A stretch of 64,000 bases of DNA from Rahnella sp. AA (GCF_002834385.1 NZ_PITQ01000012.1:62001-126000); one strand, 5' to 3'. Shown: positions 1-9,398, counted from the first letter of the stretch. Numbers and translations are program-made. The notes: a model not told the origin generated them from the letters alone.

Positions 1-2
1 CC

Positions 3-347
3 CGCATCGCAACTGCCAGCTTTATGGCTTACGTGCTGGGACAAATCCTCGACGTTCACGTGTTCAACCGGCTGCGTCAGAACCGCCGCTGGTGGATTGC
101 GCCGGTCGCTTCGATGTTCCTCGGCAATATCAGCGATACGCTCTCCTTCTTCTTCATCGCGTTCTACAAAAGTACCGATGCCTTTATGGCGGCGCACTGG
201 GTAGAAATCGCGCTGGTGGATTACAGCTTCAAAGTGCTGATCTGCCTGGTGTTCTTCCTGCCAATGTACGGCATGTTGCTCAACATGTTGCTTAAGCGGC
301 TGTCGGCGCACGGAAATCACAAGGCTTCTGCGGTCAGCGCGCACTAA
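3..347 (+). CDS. yhhQ: YhhQ/DUF165 queuosine precursor transporter, 3' part
   Basis: This is the C-terminal half of an inner-membrane protein of the YhhQ (DUF165) family, which takes up queuosine precursors (preQ0/preQ1) for tRNA modification. The reading frame is open from the left edge, so the start lies outside the window. The visible part has the family's VLGQILDV motif, a WW-containing loop, an NxxDT segment and two hydrophobic stretches, ending in a short polar tail. The next gene is dcrB, as in E. coli, which supports the assignment. Identification is by remembered family sequence and synteny. Confidence 0.93.
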   Translation, partial: RIATASFMAYVLGQILDVHVFNRLRQNRRWWIAPVASMFLGNISDTLSFFFIAFYKSTDAFMAAHWVEIALVDYSFKVLICLVFFLPMYGMLLNMLLKRLSAHGNHKASAVSAH

Positions 348-478
348 GAGTGACGACGGCGTCTCAGATGACACAAATCGCGCCATAATCTGACTTGCAT
401 TTGTGGCCTGAATAGGTTGCCATAACGGCTGTTAAGTCAACATGTAAGCCTGATAGACAGGCCACTTAAGGAAGCCCG

Positions 479-1045
479 ATGCGTAATGTCGCAAAAATGA
501 TGGGAATGGCAGTACTGATCGCCGGTCTGGCTGCGTGTGATGGTAAATCAACAGATGCGCCAGCCGCAGATAAAGGCGCACCTGCCGCAGCAGCCGCCGC
601 GGCGACCACGCCAGTCAGCCTGCTGGACGGCAAAGTGACTTTCTCCCTGCCGCAGGGAATGAGCGACCAGAGCGGTAAGCTGGGCACTCAGGCAAACAAT
701 ATGCACGTCTACGCAGACAGCACTGGCCAGAAAGCGGTGATTGTGATCCTGGGTGATAACACCACTGAGTCACTGGACGTTCTGGCAGGTCGTTTACAGG
801 ATCAGCAAAAAGCGCGCGATACCAATCTGCAAGTCGTCACCAATAAATCCATTCAGGTGAACGGCCAGACGTTGCAGCAATACGACAGCGTGATCACTTC
901 TGCCGGTCAGAAAGCGTATTCATCTATCGTGCTGGGCAAAGTCGACAGCCACCTGCTGACGCTGCAAATCACGCTGCCAGCGGATAATCAGCAACAGGCG
1001 CAGACCGATGCCGAAGCGATTATTAATACGCTGAAAATTCAGTAA
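479..1045 (+). CDS. dcrB: DcrB lipoprotein
   Basis: DcrB is a cell-envelope lipoprotein; in E. coli it is needed for infection by phages C1 and C6 and is linked to envelope homeostasis. The 188-residue product starts with a lipoprotein signal peptide whose lipobox (GLAAC) puts the lipidated cysteine at residue 20. An Ala/Pro/Lys-rich linker follows to about residue 45, then one globular DcrB domain. A purine-rich ribosome site (AAGGAAG) precedes the ATG. It follows yhhQ with about 130 bases between them and ends just before a clear terminator, so it is probably transcribed alone. Confidence 0.93.
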   Translation: MRNVAKMMGMAVLIAGLAACDGKSTDAPAADKGAPAAAAAAATTPVSLLDGKVTFSLPQGMSDQSGKLGTQANNMHVYADSTGQKAVIVILGDNTTESLDVLAGRLQDQQKARDTNLQVVTNKSIQVNGQTLQQYDSVITSAGQKAYSSIVLGKVDSHLLTLQITLPADNQQQAQTDAEAIINTLKIQ

Positions 1046-1069
1046 ATTCAGATGTTGTGAAAATATCAG

Positions 1070-1093
1070 GCGGGGCTCAGGCTCCGCTTTTTT
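1070..1093 (+). terminator. Rho-independent terminator after dcrB
   Basis: A GC-rich stem (GCGGGGC pairing with GCTCCGC, one G-T pair, loop TCAG) is followed by six T residues on the plus strand, 25 bases after the dcrB stop. It also separates dcrB from the convergent ABC ATPase gene. Confidence 0.85.
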
Positions 1094-1094
1094 G

Positions 1095-2207
1095 TCATTG
1101 CCCCATGAGGAGCCCGGGCTGATTTATGCCATCGCAGGCAGTCGCGGGGATGCATTTGCCCGCTTCATTAAACAGTAAGATACTTTCTGCATTAAACCCA
1201 AAATTGATCGGCGTATCTTTAGCAAAGGAGAGCTGTTTCGACGATTTCATTTTCAGGATGTGTTCGCCAAAACGCGCGTACACCAGCGTGGAATCACCCT
1301 GTAATTCGGTGAAATCGACGAAAACTCCGAACTGATGATCCGTCACTTCATTAAGGCGCAACAGTTCAGGCCGGATTGCCAGCGACACCATTTGTCCTTC
1401 GTGAACCACCGGGAATTTATCTCCGAGCGGGAACATTGGCTGCCCGTTAATGCACAACTGACGGCCGTTAACCTGCGCCGGGATGATATTGATTTTCGGC
1501 GTGCCAATAAAATTGGCAACAAACAAACTGGCGGGAGAATTATAGAGTTCCACCGGCCTCCCGATTTGCTCAATGCGGCCCTGGTTGAGCACCACAATCC
1601 GGTCCGCCAGCGTCATCGCCTCAACCTGATCATGGGTCACATAAATCATGGTATTTTTCAGGCGGGCGTGTAGTTGACTGATTTCCTGACGCATCTGCAC
1701 GCGCAGTGCGGCATCAAGGTTCGACAGCGGCTCATCAAACAAAAATACTTTCGGCTGCTGAACAATGGAACGCCCGATGGCAACGCGCTGACGCTGCCCG
1801 CCGGAAAGATTTTGCGGTAACCGGTCGAGCATCTCATCCAGCCGCAAAATAAGAGCCGCTTCACTGATACGCCGCGCAATTTCATCCGGCGGTGTGCGGA
1901 TATTCTTCAGGCCAAAGGCCAGATTCTGCCTGACTGTCATGTGCGGATAAAGCGCGTAGGACTGAAAGACCATCGACAGGCCGCGTTTCCCGGCAGCCAG
2001 TTCCGTCACATCAGTTTCCTCAATGTGAATACTTCCAGCGCTCAGCGAATCCAGCCCAGCAATCATGCGCAGTAAGGTTGATTTACCGCAGCCCGACGGG
2101 CCAACCAGCACCAGGAACTCACCAGAATGGATCTCCAGAGATAAATCGGGGATCACGGCTGTCTTGTCATAGTATTTTTTGACATTTTTTAGCGTTAAAC
2201 CTGACAT
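1095..2207 (-). CDS. MalK/UgpC-type sugar ABC transporter ATP-binding protein
   Basis: ATPase subunit of a carbohydrate ABC importer of the MalK/UgpC/MsmK class, acting at the inner face of the cytoplasmic membrane. The 370-residue protein has a Walker A motif GPSGCGKST at 36-44, the signature LSGGQ at 134-138 and Walker B FLFDEP at 155-160. A C-terminal TOBE-type regulatory region occupies roughly 240-340, as expected for this class. The binding protein and both permeases are encoded on the opposite strand beyond the regulator, and no other ATPase is present, so this most likely powers that importer. It is the last gene of a minus-strand unit holding the LacI-type regulator and the manB remnant. 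Confidence 0.9.
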   Translation of the reverse strand: MSGLTLKNVKKYYDKTAVIPDLSLEIHSGEFLVLVGPSGCGKSTLLRMIAGLDSLSAGSIHIEETDVTELAAGKRGLSMVFQSYALYPHMTVRQNLAFGLKNIRTPPDEIARRISEAALILRLDEMLDRLPQNLSGGQRQRVAIGRSIVQQPKVFLFDEPLSNLDAALRVQMRQEISQLHARLKNTMIYVTHDQVEAMTLADRIVVLNQGRIEQIGRPVELYNSPASLFVANFIGTPKINIIPAQVNGRQLCINGQPMFPLGDKFPVVHEGQMVSLAIRPELLRLNEVTDHQFGVFVDFTELQGDSTLVYARFGEHILKMKSSKQLSFAKDTPINFGFNAESILLFNEAGKCIPATACDGINQPGLLMGQ

Positions 2208-2239
2208 AGCGTTGTCCTTGGAAACAAAAAGATGAGCGG

Positions 2240-2421
2240 TTATGCCCCGGTAAGGGCGAGCAGTTTGCGTGTGGTTTCGGCTAATAACGCGGTGGAATAC
2301 CGGGTTTCTACGTTCGGGGCGATAAAAATGCGCAAACGCAGAACCGATACGGCATACAATATCCTCGTTTAATTCAGAACCCAGAATGCCGCGTATATCG
2401 TAAGCTTTAAAAACACGTCAA
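2240..2421 (-). pseudogene. Deletion remnant of a phosphomannomutase (manB/cpsG-like) gene
   Basis: Read on the minus strand from about 2421, one frame gives LTCF, then after one extra T gives [17 protein letters not shown] and a further [14 protein letters not shown]. This is very close to the N-terminus of E. coli ManB ([19 protein letters not shown]). Around 2310-2325 the match switches to a second frame reading [19 protein letters not shown] to a TAA at 2240-2242, resembling the ManB C-terminus (LNVESRGDVPLMEARTRTLL). About 1.2 kb of the middle, with all catalytic motifs, is gone, so no enzyme can be made. Intact homologues interconvert mannose 1-phosphate and mannose 6-phosphate. It lies between the regulator and the ATPase gene, on their strand. 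Confidence 0.82.
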
Positions 2422-2482
2422 TAAGGCTATATTCCATCCGGGAAATAGAAATAAAAATTTGCGTTTATGGCCCCACCGTAAA

Positions 2483-3508
2483 TCAGGTAGAACCACGAAT
2501 AATTAACGTAAACTCAAGGTCGTAGTGAATATTAGTTCTCCCTTCCAACAACAACGCCGCGGCTATACTCCCTTTTTTAACCGGATCCTGTGCGATGGTG
2601 GTCAGTCCGATTTGATCCTCTAATCTGGGGATATTATCGAAGCCGGTAATGGCAAGGTCTTGCGGAATATTTAAACCAGTCTTCCGGCAATAATTAATTG
2701 CGCCCTGAGCGAAACGGTCAGACAGACAAATAAGTGCCGTCATTTCGGGATTTATCGCCAGAAGTTCCTGCGCTGCTATTTCACCAAACTTTTCGTGATG
2801 GGGGGTTTCGCAAAGAAAGCATTTATTCAGATCAATATCCCATTCCCGAAAAGTATCCACACAGGAATTCACGCGGGTTAGCATGACGTCGTTATCGCCA
2901 TAAACACCCTCACTCAACGGCGTTAAACCATTTCGCCCTTGCAGTGAAGGGAAGGAAATAATCCCAAACTCACGATGCCCTTTTTCGAGCAGATGTAAAC
3001 AAATTTCCTTCATCGCCCTGTAGTTATCAATTGAGACGCTGCTGTGTGGCGGAATTTTAAAATCCGTCGTCACAACGGGCATATTTTTTGACAGCGCCTT
3101 AGCGATAATCTGATCATTATTGTGCGTCGCATTCAGGATATAACCATCCACCGCCGTGTTGATAACACTGGCCAGCGCGCCTTGCCCATTATACAGCGGG
3201 ATCAGGATGATGCTGACCCCATTCCGATCGCATTCACCGGCAACCCCCTGCATAAGCTGCACGTCATGGCTGTCTGTAAATACGTAACTGAGCGTGTCGT
3301 TAAAAATAATGCCAATGGCATCCGATCTGCCGGTTCGCAGAGCACGCCCCAAATTATCCGGTCCGTAAAAATTAACGGAATGCGCATAATCTATTATTCT
3401 TTTTCTTAAAGACACGGATAACTTACCCGGATTATTAAATGCATTCGACACCGTCGTATGTGTCACACCCAATTCTATCGCAATTTTTTTTAGCGTTATT
3501 TTACTCAC
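2483..3508 (-). CDS. LacI-family transcriptional regulator of the sugar locus
   Basis: DNA-binding repressor of the LacI/GalR family, 341 residues, a typical length. The N-terminus has the family helix-turn-helix and hinge (residues about 4-50: TLKKIAIELGVTHTTVSNAF, then a hinge-like segment). A periplasmic-binding-protein-like effector domain follows, with the family motif AITGFDNIP near residue 285. The gene is divergent from the transporter operon, and the shared 265-base region contains a perfect 14-bp palindrome of the size and type LacI-family proteins bind. It probably represses both units, including itself, until the sugar or a breakdown product is present. The coding sequence looks more AT-rich than the core genes nearby, consistent with acquisition by transfer. 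Confidence 0.9.
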   Translation of the reverse strand: MSKITLKKIAIELGVTHTTVSNAFNNPGKLSVSLRKRIIDYAHSVNFYGPDNLGRALRTGRSDAIGIIFNDTLSYVFTDSHDVQLMQGVAGECDRNGVSIILIPLYNGQGALASVINTAVDGYILNATHNNDQIIAKALSKNMPVVTTDFKIPPHSSVSIDNYRAMKEICLHLLEKGHREFGIISFPSLQGRNGLTPLSEGVYGDNDVMLTRVNSCVDTFREWDIDLNKCFLCETPHHEKFGEIAAQELLAINPEMTALICLSDRFAQGAINYCRKTGLNIPQDLAITGFDNIPRLEDQIGLTTIAQDPVKKGSIAAALLLEGRTNIHYDLEFTLIIRGST

Positions 3509-3609
3509 TACAAAATCCTTTAAACAAAGAAATTCACCTCTCTGAAACTAATTAACCCGCCAACATATGCTCACAAACCCCTCCCTTTTGCAACGAATAT
3601 AAAAATAAA

Positions 3610-3623
3610 GTTTAACGTTAAAC
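3610..3623. promoter_or_regulatory. Palindromic operator in the divergent regulator/transporter region
   Basis: GTTTAACGTTAAAC is a perfect 14-bp palindrome centred on CG, the usual geometry of LacI-family operators. It lies about 100 bases upstream of the regulator start and 150 upstream of the binding-protein start. Looser matches (ATAACGTTTG near 3645 and GCTAGCGTTT near 3671) may be secondary half-sites. The sequence TTATGTGACC at about 3632 resembles half of a CRP site. The rest of 3509-3773 is AT-rich, with no gene. Confidence 0.6.
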
Positions 3624-3773
3624 AAAATCATTTATGTGACCGTAATAACGTTTGTTCATTGAATGTACGTGCTAGCGTTTAAAATAGAATCTCATTCATA
3701 AAATAATAATATGAGTAATCATTAAATATAATTACTAATTATGAACCATACCCTAATGGATATAGGAAATAGC

Positions 3774-5036
3774 ATGAAAAAAATGAAACTGGCCGTTATT
3801 GCGGGTATCACGTTATTTATTTCTGGCTGCGGACCTGATGAGAAAGATCAAACCAGCATCAAAATGTGGATTGCGCCAAATATTACTCAGGAAGTGTATT
3901 GGGGTGAAGTAGTTAAAGAATGGAACACCAATCCGGCGAACAGAAAAGTGGAATTCACCCCCATTCCGGCAGCAGGAAGTTCCGAAGAAGCCATTATGAA
4001 CGCGCTGGCGTCGGGGACAGAACCGGATATTTCGACCAATATCTTTATCGGTTTTGCACGTCAGTTAGCTGAGCTGAAACAGCTCAATGATTATTCCAAA
4101 ATGCCCGGATTTCAGGCTCTGGTCGAAACCCGACATATGGGGAAAGCGGTGGCGTCATGGCAGTTCGACGGGCAGCAAAATGTTATTCCGATTTATATCA
4201 GCCCGGTGGTGTACTGGTGGCGCAGCGATCTGCTGGCAGAACAAGGTTTTGACCATGTACCGGCCACGTATGACGAGGTTTATACACTGTCAGAACGGAT
4301 GACGCAAAATCACAAAGGCTACAGCCTTCAAATCACCAGCGGCAAAAACTGGTGGGATCGCTGGTTTGATTTTATTCCATTGTATTACGCCGCCTCTCAG
4401 GGCACCCCTTATATTCAGGGCAACAAAGCCAGCTTTGATAATGACCCCGGCCGCCAGACCTTGGCCTTCCTCAACAAAATGTTCGTGAACAAGTGGACGA
4501 GCTACGATTTCAGCGCTTCGGATGATCCGCTGGCGACCGGCGCTGTGCTGGGCGCAGTACGCGGGCCGTGGGATATCGGGCGCTATGAAAAACAATTCCC
4601 CGAGGTGTTAAAAACCATCCGTATTGGCCCGATGCCGACGCTAACTGGCGAACCCGGCGTAGCCACCATGGCAGACAGCAAAGGGATCGTGATGTTCAGC
4701 ACATCGAAAGTGCAGGACGACGCCTGGAAATTTATTCAATGGGTATACAGCGATCCAAAACACGATCGCCGCTGGCTGGAACTCACCGGAATGCCGCCTG
4801 CCCGTGAAGACTTGCAGAGCAACCCGATTTTTGAAGAGTACCTGCAACAGCACGCATTAGTTAACGCTATCGCTTCTTACGTTCCGAAAGCCGTTCCACC
4901 TGCTCCGATTACTCAAACGGTCGAAGTCCAGCGGACGATGACCCAAATGATTGAAAAGCTGGTGTTTAAAAACAGCCCGATACCCGAGGTTATTCAAGAG
5001 TCTTCCCGCGAGATCGACAAAACTCTGGGGCAGTAA
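3774..5036 (+). CDS. Sugar ABC transporter substrate-binding lipoprotein
   Basis: Extracytoplasmic sugar-binding protein of the family-1 (MalE/UgpB-like) type, 420 residues. A lipoprotein signal peptide ends in the lipobox FISGC with the lipidated cysteine at residue 19, which is unusual among proteobacterial periplasmic binding proteins but shared by some sugar systems such as the E. coli ycj locus (known from memory). The start at 3774 is preferred over the in-frame ATG at 3741 because it has an AGGAAAT ribosome site and gives a proper signal peptide. It is the first gene of the operon, followed after three bases by the first permease. The ligand cannot be read from sequence; neighbours suggest a mannose/glucose oligosaccharide. 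Confidence 0.9.
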   Translation: MKKMKLAVIAGITLFISGCGPDEKDQTSIKMWIAPNITQEVYWGEVVKEWNTNPANRKVEFTPIPAAGSSEEAIMNALASGTEPDISTNIFIGFARQLAELKQLNDYSKMPGFQALVETRHMGKAVASWQFDGQQNVIPIYISPVVYWWRSDLLAEQGFDHVPATYDEVYTLSERMTQNHKGYSLQITSGKNWWDRWFDFIPLYYAASQGTPYIQGNKASFDNDPGRQTLAFLNKMFVNKWTSYDFSASDDPLATGAVLGAVRGPWDIGRYEKQFPEVLKTIRIGPMPTLTGEPGVATMADSKGIVMFSTSKVQDDAWKFIQWVYSDPKHDRRWLELTGMPPAREDLQSNPIFEEYLQQHALVNAIASYVPKAVPPAPITQTVEVQRTMTQMIEKLVFKNSPIPEVIQESSREIDKTLGQ

Positions 5037-5039
5037 GAG

Positions 5040-5909
5040 ATGATAAAAATGAAGGAGTCATCGCTCGGAGGAATTTTGGCTTGCACTTACCTCGGATATT
5101 CCCTGGTATTTTGGCTATATCCGTTTCTCTGGCTGGCGGTGTTGAGTTTTACCGACTGGAAATTTATTGGCACACCGTCTTTTAACGGAGTGAAGAATAT
5201 TGTCGCCGTTATGCAGAACCCTTTATTCTGGGCGTCGATTTATAACGTCTTTAAATTTCTAGTTTACTATCTTCCCATTGTATTTGTGTCTTCATTACTC
5301 TTTGCATTCGGGTTAAGAAAGATAAAATACGGCAAAGCATTTGTTGCTCTGAGTTTTCTTCTCGCTAATGTTTCCTCCGGCGTGGCGTATTCTATTGTAT
5401 TTTCCAAGCTGTTCAGCGAAACGGGGCCGATCAATACGTTTCTGATAAATATGTTAGGTATTAGTGTTCCATGGTTTACCCATCCTGATTTCGCCATGTT
5501 ATCTATTGCCCTTATTATTACCTGGAAATTTGTCGGCTACTACGGGCTAATTTTTTATTCCGGGTTGATTACTATTCCCAAAGATATTTACGATGCTGCC
5601 GATCTCGATCAAGCCACCAGCATTGGGAAAATATGGCATATCACCTTGCCCCTGATGAATGCTCAGATAGTCATGGTTCTGGTTCTGGCGATCACGGTGG
5701 CCTTCAGTATTTTCACCGAACCGTATCTCATCACCGGCGGTGGCCCGCTGGAAAGCACCACCACGCCAATGGTGGTGATGTATGAAGCCGCCTTCCGGCA
5801 GATGCAGCCAAGCTGGGCTGCCACCATGTCGATTATTGTCGCCTTATTCAGTTTTTCACTGATCTGGGTATTGCGCCGGTGCCTGGAAAAGAGAATCGAG
5901 ATCGTATGA
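5040..5909 (+). CDS. Sugar ABC transporter permease, MalF/UgpA type
   Basis: Inner-membrane permease of a family-1 carbohydrate importer, 289 residues with six predicted hydrophobic segments. The cytoplasmic coupling (EAA) loop is visible near residues 175-200 (DIYDAADLDQATSIGKIWHITLPL). It starts three bases after the binding-protein stop and overlaps the next permease by four bases (ATGA), so the two permeases are probably translationally coupled. It should pair with the downstream permease and the MalK-like ATPase encoded at 1095-2207. Codons are AT-rich compared with the core genes around it. Confidence 0.92.
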   Translation: MIKMKESSLGGILACTYLGYSLVFWLYPFLWLAVLSFTDWKFIGTPSFNGVKNIVAVMQNPLFWASIYNVFKFLVYYLPIVFVSSLLFAFGLRKIKYGKAFVALSFLLANVSSGVAYSIVFSKLFSETGPINTFLINMLGISVPWFTHPDFAMLSIALIITWKFVGYYGLIFYSGLITIPKDIYDAADLDQATSIGKIWHITLPLMNAQIVMVLVLAITVAFSIFTEPYLITGGGPLESTTTPMVVMYEAAFRQMQPSWAATMSIIVALFSFSLIWVLRRCLEKRIEIV

Positions 5910-6787
5910 TGAAGACAAAATCTGTGGGGATGCGGACAGACTCTCCCCCTCAAAAATATCAGATAAAAAGAACCCTCGGTTCCGTGGTGATCCACCTGCT
6001 GATGTTTATACTGGCAATAACCTGGCTATATCCGTATTTATGGATGTTCATCGGTTCATTCAAAAATACATCCGATATTTATACCACTTCCCTTTTCTCC
6101 GGCCCGCTGTCATTCGATAATTATACATTCCTGTTCGACGGTACGGGTAAGGCGGAAAAGCCGTTCCTGCGCACCTTATTTAATTCCATATTCATTACGT
6201 TAACCATAACGGTTTGCGTCACACTGACTTCGTGTTTGATTGGTTATGCGCTGGCTAAAATGGAATTTAAAGGCCGGGATATATTTAAAAACCTGCTCAT
6301 CCTGCAAATAGTCTTTCCCGCATTTATGTTTATTATTCCGCATTTTGTGCTGATGCGGGAACTCGGCATGATTAATTCCTATGGAGCACTTATTTTACCG
6401 TTCGTCATGAATGGTTGGGGTATTTTTATGATCTCCCAGAGCTTTAAAGGCACTCCAAATGACTATATTCATGCCGCAAAATTAGATCACGCCGGTCTTA
6501 TCAAGATTCTGCTCCACGTCATGCTGCCCCTCAACAAATCGATTCTCGCTATCGTCGCGATTTTTACCTTTACCAGTGCCTGGGATAATTTCCTCTGGCC
6601 GCTAATTGTCATGCAAGACGTTAACAAAATGCCGCTTTCCGTTCTTCTGGCGACGTTCAGCAAATCGTATGGCGTGTATGTCGGTCCGGTGCTGGCGGGG
6701 TCGGTAGTACAAACTTTACCAATCGTCGTTTTGTTTGTCCTCTTCAGGAAGCATTTCCTGGAAGGGATGTCGCTTTCACTTAAGTAA
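5906..6787 (+). CDS. Sugar ABC transporter permease, MalG/UgpE type
   Basis: Second inner-membrane permease of the same importer, about 293 residues, six hydrophobic segments. It has the EAA-loop sequence DYIHAAKLDHAGLIKILLHVMLPL in two overlapping parts (residues about 190-215), which docks on the ATPase. The ATG at 5906 overlaps the previous stop codon (ATGA) and is preferred to an in-frame GTG at 5879 that would lie inside the upstream gene. A conserved Trp-Pro-Tyr segment follows the first membrane helix. The next gene, a GH13 enzyme, starts ten bases after the stop, tying transport to intracellular breakdown. Confidence 0.92.
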   Translation: MMKTKSVGMRTDSPPQKYQIKRTLGSVVIHLLMFILAITWLYPYLWMFIGSFKNTSDIYTTSLFSGPLSFDNYTFLFDGTGKAEKPFLRTLFNSIFITLTITVCVTLTSCLIGYALAKMEFKGRDIFKNLLILQIVFPAFMFIIPHFVLMRELGMINSYGALILPFVMNGWGIFMISQSFKGTPNDYIHAAKLDHAGLIKILLHVMLPLNKSILAIVAIFTFTSAWDNFLWPLIVMQDVNKMPLSVLLATFSKSYGVYVGPVLAGSVVQTLPIVVLFVLFRKHFLEGMSLSLK

Positions 6788-6796
6788 CAGGCGTGA

Positions 6797-8350
6797 ATGA
6801 TGAATAACCCGAAGACATGGCAGGAGCGGATATTTTATCAGGTGTATTTACCGTCGTTCTGCGACGGTAACGCTGACGGATTAGGCGATTTTCAGGGGCT
6901 GATTTCTAAACTGGATTATCTCGCTGAGCTGGGGATTGGCGGCATCTGGGTCACCCCTTTTTATCCATCTCCGCTCAAGGATAATGGCTACGATATCAGC
7001 GATCACTGCGCCGTCGACCCACGCTTTGGCACGTTAGCACTTTTTGATGAACTGATTACGGTCTGTCATCAGCGCGATATTCTACTGGTGATCGACGTGG
7101 TGATTAACCATGTCTCGGACCAGCACCAGTGGTTCAAGTCGGCGCTTAGCCTACCTGACAGCCTGTTCCGCGACTTCTTTTTCTTTCGAGAGAAAACCAA
7201 CAACTGGACCTCATTTTTCGGCGGTTCAGCCTGGACGCAGGAGCCCGGCGGAACCGCCAGTTATTACCACAAATTTTCCCCTCAGCAGGTGTGTCTGAAC
7301 TGGTCGAATCCCGCTGTTGAACATGAAATTAAGAAAATCTTCGATTTCTGGATCGCACGTGGTGTCGATGGCTTCCGCTTTGACGTGATTAATTTTCTGA
7401 CCACCGACGGCATAGGCGACGATCACCCACCAGCCACAGCAGGTACGGAACCGCCTCATGATAAAGATATCAATCAACCCGGCGTGACGAACGTGGTGAA
7501 ACGCCTGTGTCGCCACATCCGCGCGCAGGGAGAATTCCTGCTGATTGGCGAAGTGGGCAGCGATCGCTTACCGGTGATGTCTCCTTATCAGGAAGCCGGT
7601 TTACTCGATGTTGTGTTTAATTTCAACCTTGGCAGCCAGAAACACTTTGATATTTCGGCGATTTTCGGCGAAATGCAGGCCATGGAAACCACACTTTACG
7701 GCTTACCAACGCTGTTTTTCTCCAGCCATGATATGTCACGCATGATCAGCCGTTTCGGTGAGGCCTCCCGCGATATTTCCCGCGCAGTGGCCGTCTTCGC
7801 TTTGCAAATGACCGCCCGCGGCCTGCCTTTTATCTTTCAGGGTGAAGAAATCGGCATGACCGATTTTGTTCCTCAGAATTTACAGCAGATGCAGGATGTT
7901 CAGGGCATCACTCATTACCACACTGCCATTTCACAAGGCATGAATGAGAAGCAAGCATTCACTTATGCTTTGCCGTTCTGCCGCGATGCCTCCCGTGCAG
8001 CGGTTCCCTGGACGCCTGCGGATGCCGGTGAAGATCAGATTAACGTCGAAAGTGAAAGTAAGTACTCACAATCAATCATCGCGAATTATAAACAACTGAT
8101 CCACATCAGAAATACTCATCCCGCCCTTCAGCAGGGCCGCTACCAGCACCTACGATTACTTAAACAATGCCTGATTTTCCGTCGCCATCTGGCTGCGGAA
8201 TGTTTGGAAGTGATGATCAATTTCGGCCCGCCAGTTGCCAATGACGGTTTTGGCGATGGCAATGCCGTTTTGTTTGGCGCGGACGAACCGCTGCTGAAAA
8301 AAAACCAGATTCTTATCAAAAAGGTAACTCATGAAAATGCTCAGAAGTGA
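6797..8350 (+). CDS. GH13 family alpha-glucosidase-like enzyme
   Basis: Cytoplasmic glycoside hydrolase family 13 (alpha-amylase superfamily) protein, 517 residues, no signal peptide. The four conserved GH13 regions are visible: DVVINH at 100-105, GFRFD with the nucleophile Asp at 196, IGEVG with the acid/base Glu at 252, and SHD with the third Asp at 312. The last motif is SHD where most relatives have NHD. Overall layout (WQERIFYQVYLPSF at the start, GIGGIWVTPFYPSP) is of the oligo-1,6-glucosidase/alpha-glucosidase group, slightly shorter than usual at the C-terminus. It probably removes an alpha-linked glucose from the imported sugar; a phosphorylase activity, as in E. coli YcjM, cannot be excluded. 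It overlaps the next gene by 20 bases. Confidence 0.85.
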   Translation: MMNNPKTWQERIFYQVYLPSFCDGNADGLGDFQGLISKLDYLAELGIGGIWVTPFYPSPLKDNGYDISDHCAVDPRFGTLALFDELITVCHQRDILLVIDVVINHVSDQHQWFKSALSLPDSLFRDFFFFREKTNNWTSFFGGSAWTQEPGGTASYYHKFSPQQVCLNWSNPAVEHEIKKIFDFWIARGVDGFRFDVINFLTTDGIGDDHPPATAGTEPPHDKDINQPGVTNVVKRLCRHIRAQGEFLLIGEVGSDRLPVMSPYQEAGLLDVVFNFNLGSQKHFDISAIFGEMQAMETTLYGLPTLFFSSHDMSRMISRFGEASRDISRAVAVFALQMTARGLPFIFQGEEIGMTDFVPQNLQQMQDVQGITHYHTAISQGMNEKQAFTYALPFCRDASRAAVPWTPADAGEDQINVESESKYSQSIIANYKQLIHIRNTHPALQQGRYQHLRLLKQCLIFRRHLAAECLEVMINFGPPVANDGFGDGNAVLFGADEPLLKKNQILIKKVTHENAQK

Positions 8351-9398
8351 TAAAAACCCGCTGCTAACACCTGCCGACGTCGCACCTTCCCAGCCGGGAT
8401 GGAAGGTTGATTGTGTTTTTAATGCAGGCGTATGTTCCTACAAAGGGGAAACCCTGCTGTTGCTTCGCGTTGCAGAAAGCGTGATATCGGCTGACGCCAA
8501 TAGCCTGGAAGTACCGCTCCTGGTGAACCGGCAGAACGTCTGGCAGCCGGGCACGAAACGTTTTCGCCGCGATGACCCGGCGTATGATTTCACCGACCCC
8601 AGAATGATTGCGCTGAAAGCCGACCCTTCGGTGATCTGGCTGACCTCTATGTCGCATCTGCGTCTGGCACACAGTCAGAATGGCGAAGATTTTACTGTCG
8701 ATCCACAGCCATTTTTGACTGCCGATACGCAATATGAACAATTTGGCTGCGAAGACCCGCGTATCACGCTGATCGACGGCATTTACTACATTAACTATTC
8801 GGCCATTTCGCCGTATGGCATTTCCACCGCGCTGGCGACCACCACTGATTTTGTCACAGTGGAAAAGCGCGGCGTGATTTTTTGCCCGGATAACCGCGAT
8901 GTCTGTTTCTTCCCCGAAAAAATTAACGGCAAATATCAGGCGCTAACCCGCCCTTCGCCCAAGCATTTCGGTAAGCCAGAGATCTGGATATGTGAATCAC
9001 CGGACATGCTGCACTGGGGCAATCATCGCCATTTGCTGGGCAGCACACACGGCGACTGGGACGCATTGAAGCTGGGCGGCGGCGCACCACTGATGAAAAC
9101 GGCGCGCGGCTGGTTGCAGATTTATCACGGCGTGGATAAAGATCAGCGTTACTGCCTCGGCGCGATGCTGCTTGCGATAGATAATCCGCTAAAAATCATA
9201 GCAAAATCCCCCACAATGCTGCTCCAGCCCGAAATGATTTATGAAACGGAAGGTTTCTTCGGCAATGTCGTTTTCACCTGCGGCGCATTGCTGGAACAGG
9301 ACACACTGAAAATTTATTACGGCGCGGCCGATGAATGCATTGCGCTGGCAACTATGCCGCTCGATGCCTTATGGGCGCATCTTGGCCTGCCGCTGTGA
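8331..9398 (+). CDS. GH130 family beta-mannoside phosphorylase
   Basis: Glycoside hydrolase family 130 protein, 355 residues, expected to fold as a five-bladed beta-propeller in the cytoplasm. Family hallmarks include VFNAGVCSYKGETLLLLRVAE at 29-49 (given here in two overlapping parts), the catalytic-Asp motif GCEDPRIT at 139-146 (Asp142), FFPEKI at 193-198 and LGGGAPL with YHGV at 248-268. Known members phosphorolyse beta-mannosides to mannose 1-phosphate plus a shortened acceptor, although one subgroup hydrolyses. The retained Arg, Lys and His residues in these motifs favour phosphorolysis. Acceptor and linkage cannot be decided from sequence. The adjacent manB remnant fits production of mannose 1-phosphate. 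Confidence 0.87.
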   Translation: MKMLRSDKNPLLTPADVAPSQPGWKVDCVFNAGVCSYKGETLLLLRVAESVISADANSLEVPLLVNRQNVWQPGTKRFRRDDPAYDFTDPRMIALKADPSVIWLTSMSHLRLAHSQNGEDFTVDPQPFLTADTQYEQFGCEDPRITLIDGIYYINYSAISPYGISTALATTTDFVTVEKRGVIFCPDNRDVCFFPEKINGKYQALTRPSPKHFGKPEIWICESPDMLHWGNHRHLLGSTHGDWDALKLGGGAPLMKTARGWLQIYHGVDKDQRYCLGAMLLAIDNPLKIIAKSPTMLLQPEMIYETEGFFGNVVFTCGALLEQDTLKIYYGAADECIALATMPLDALWAHLGLPL

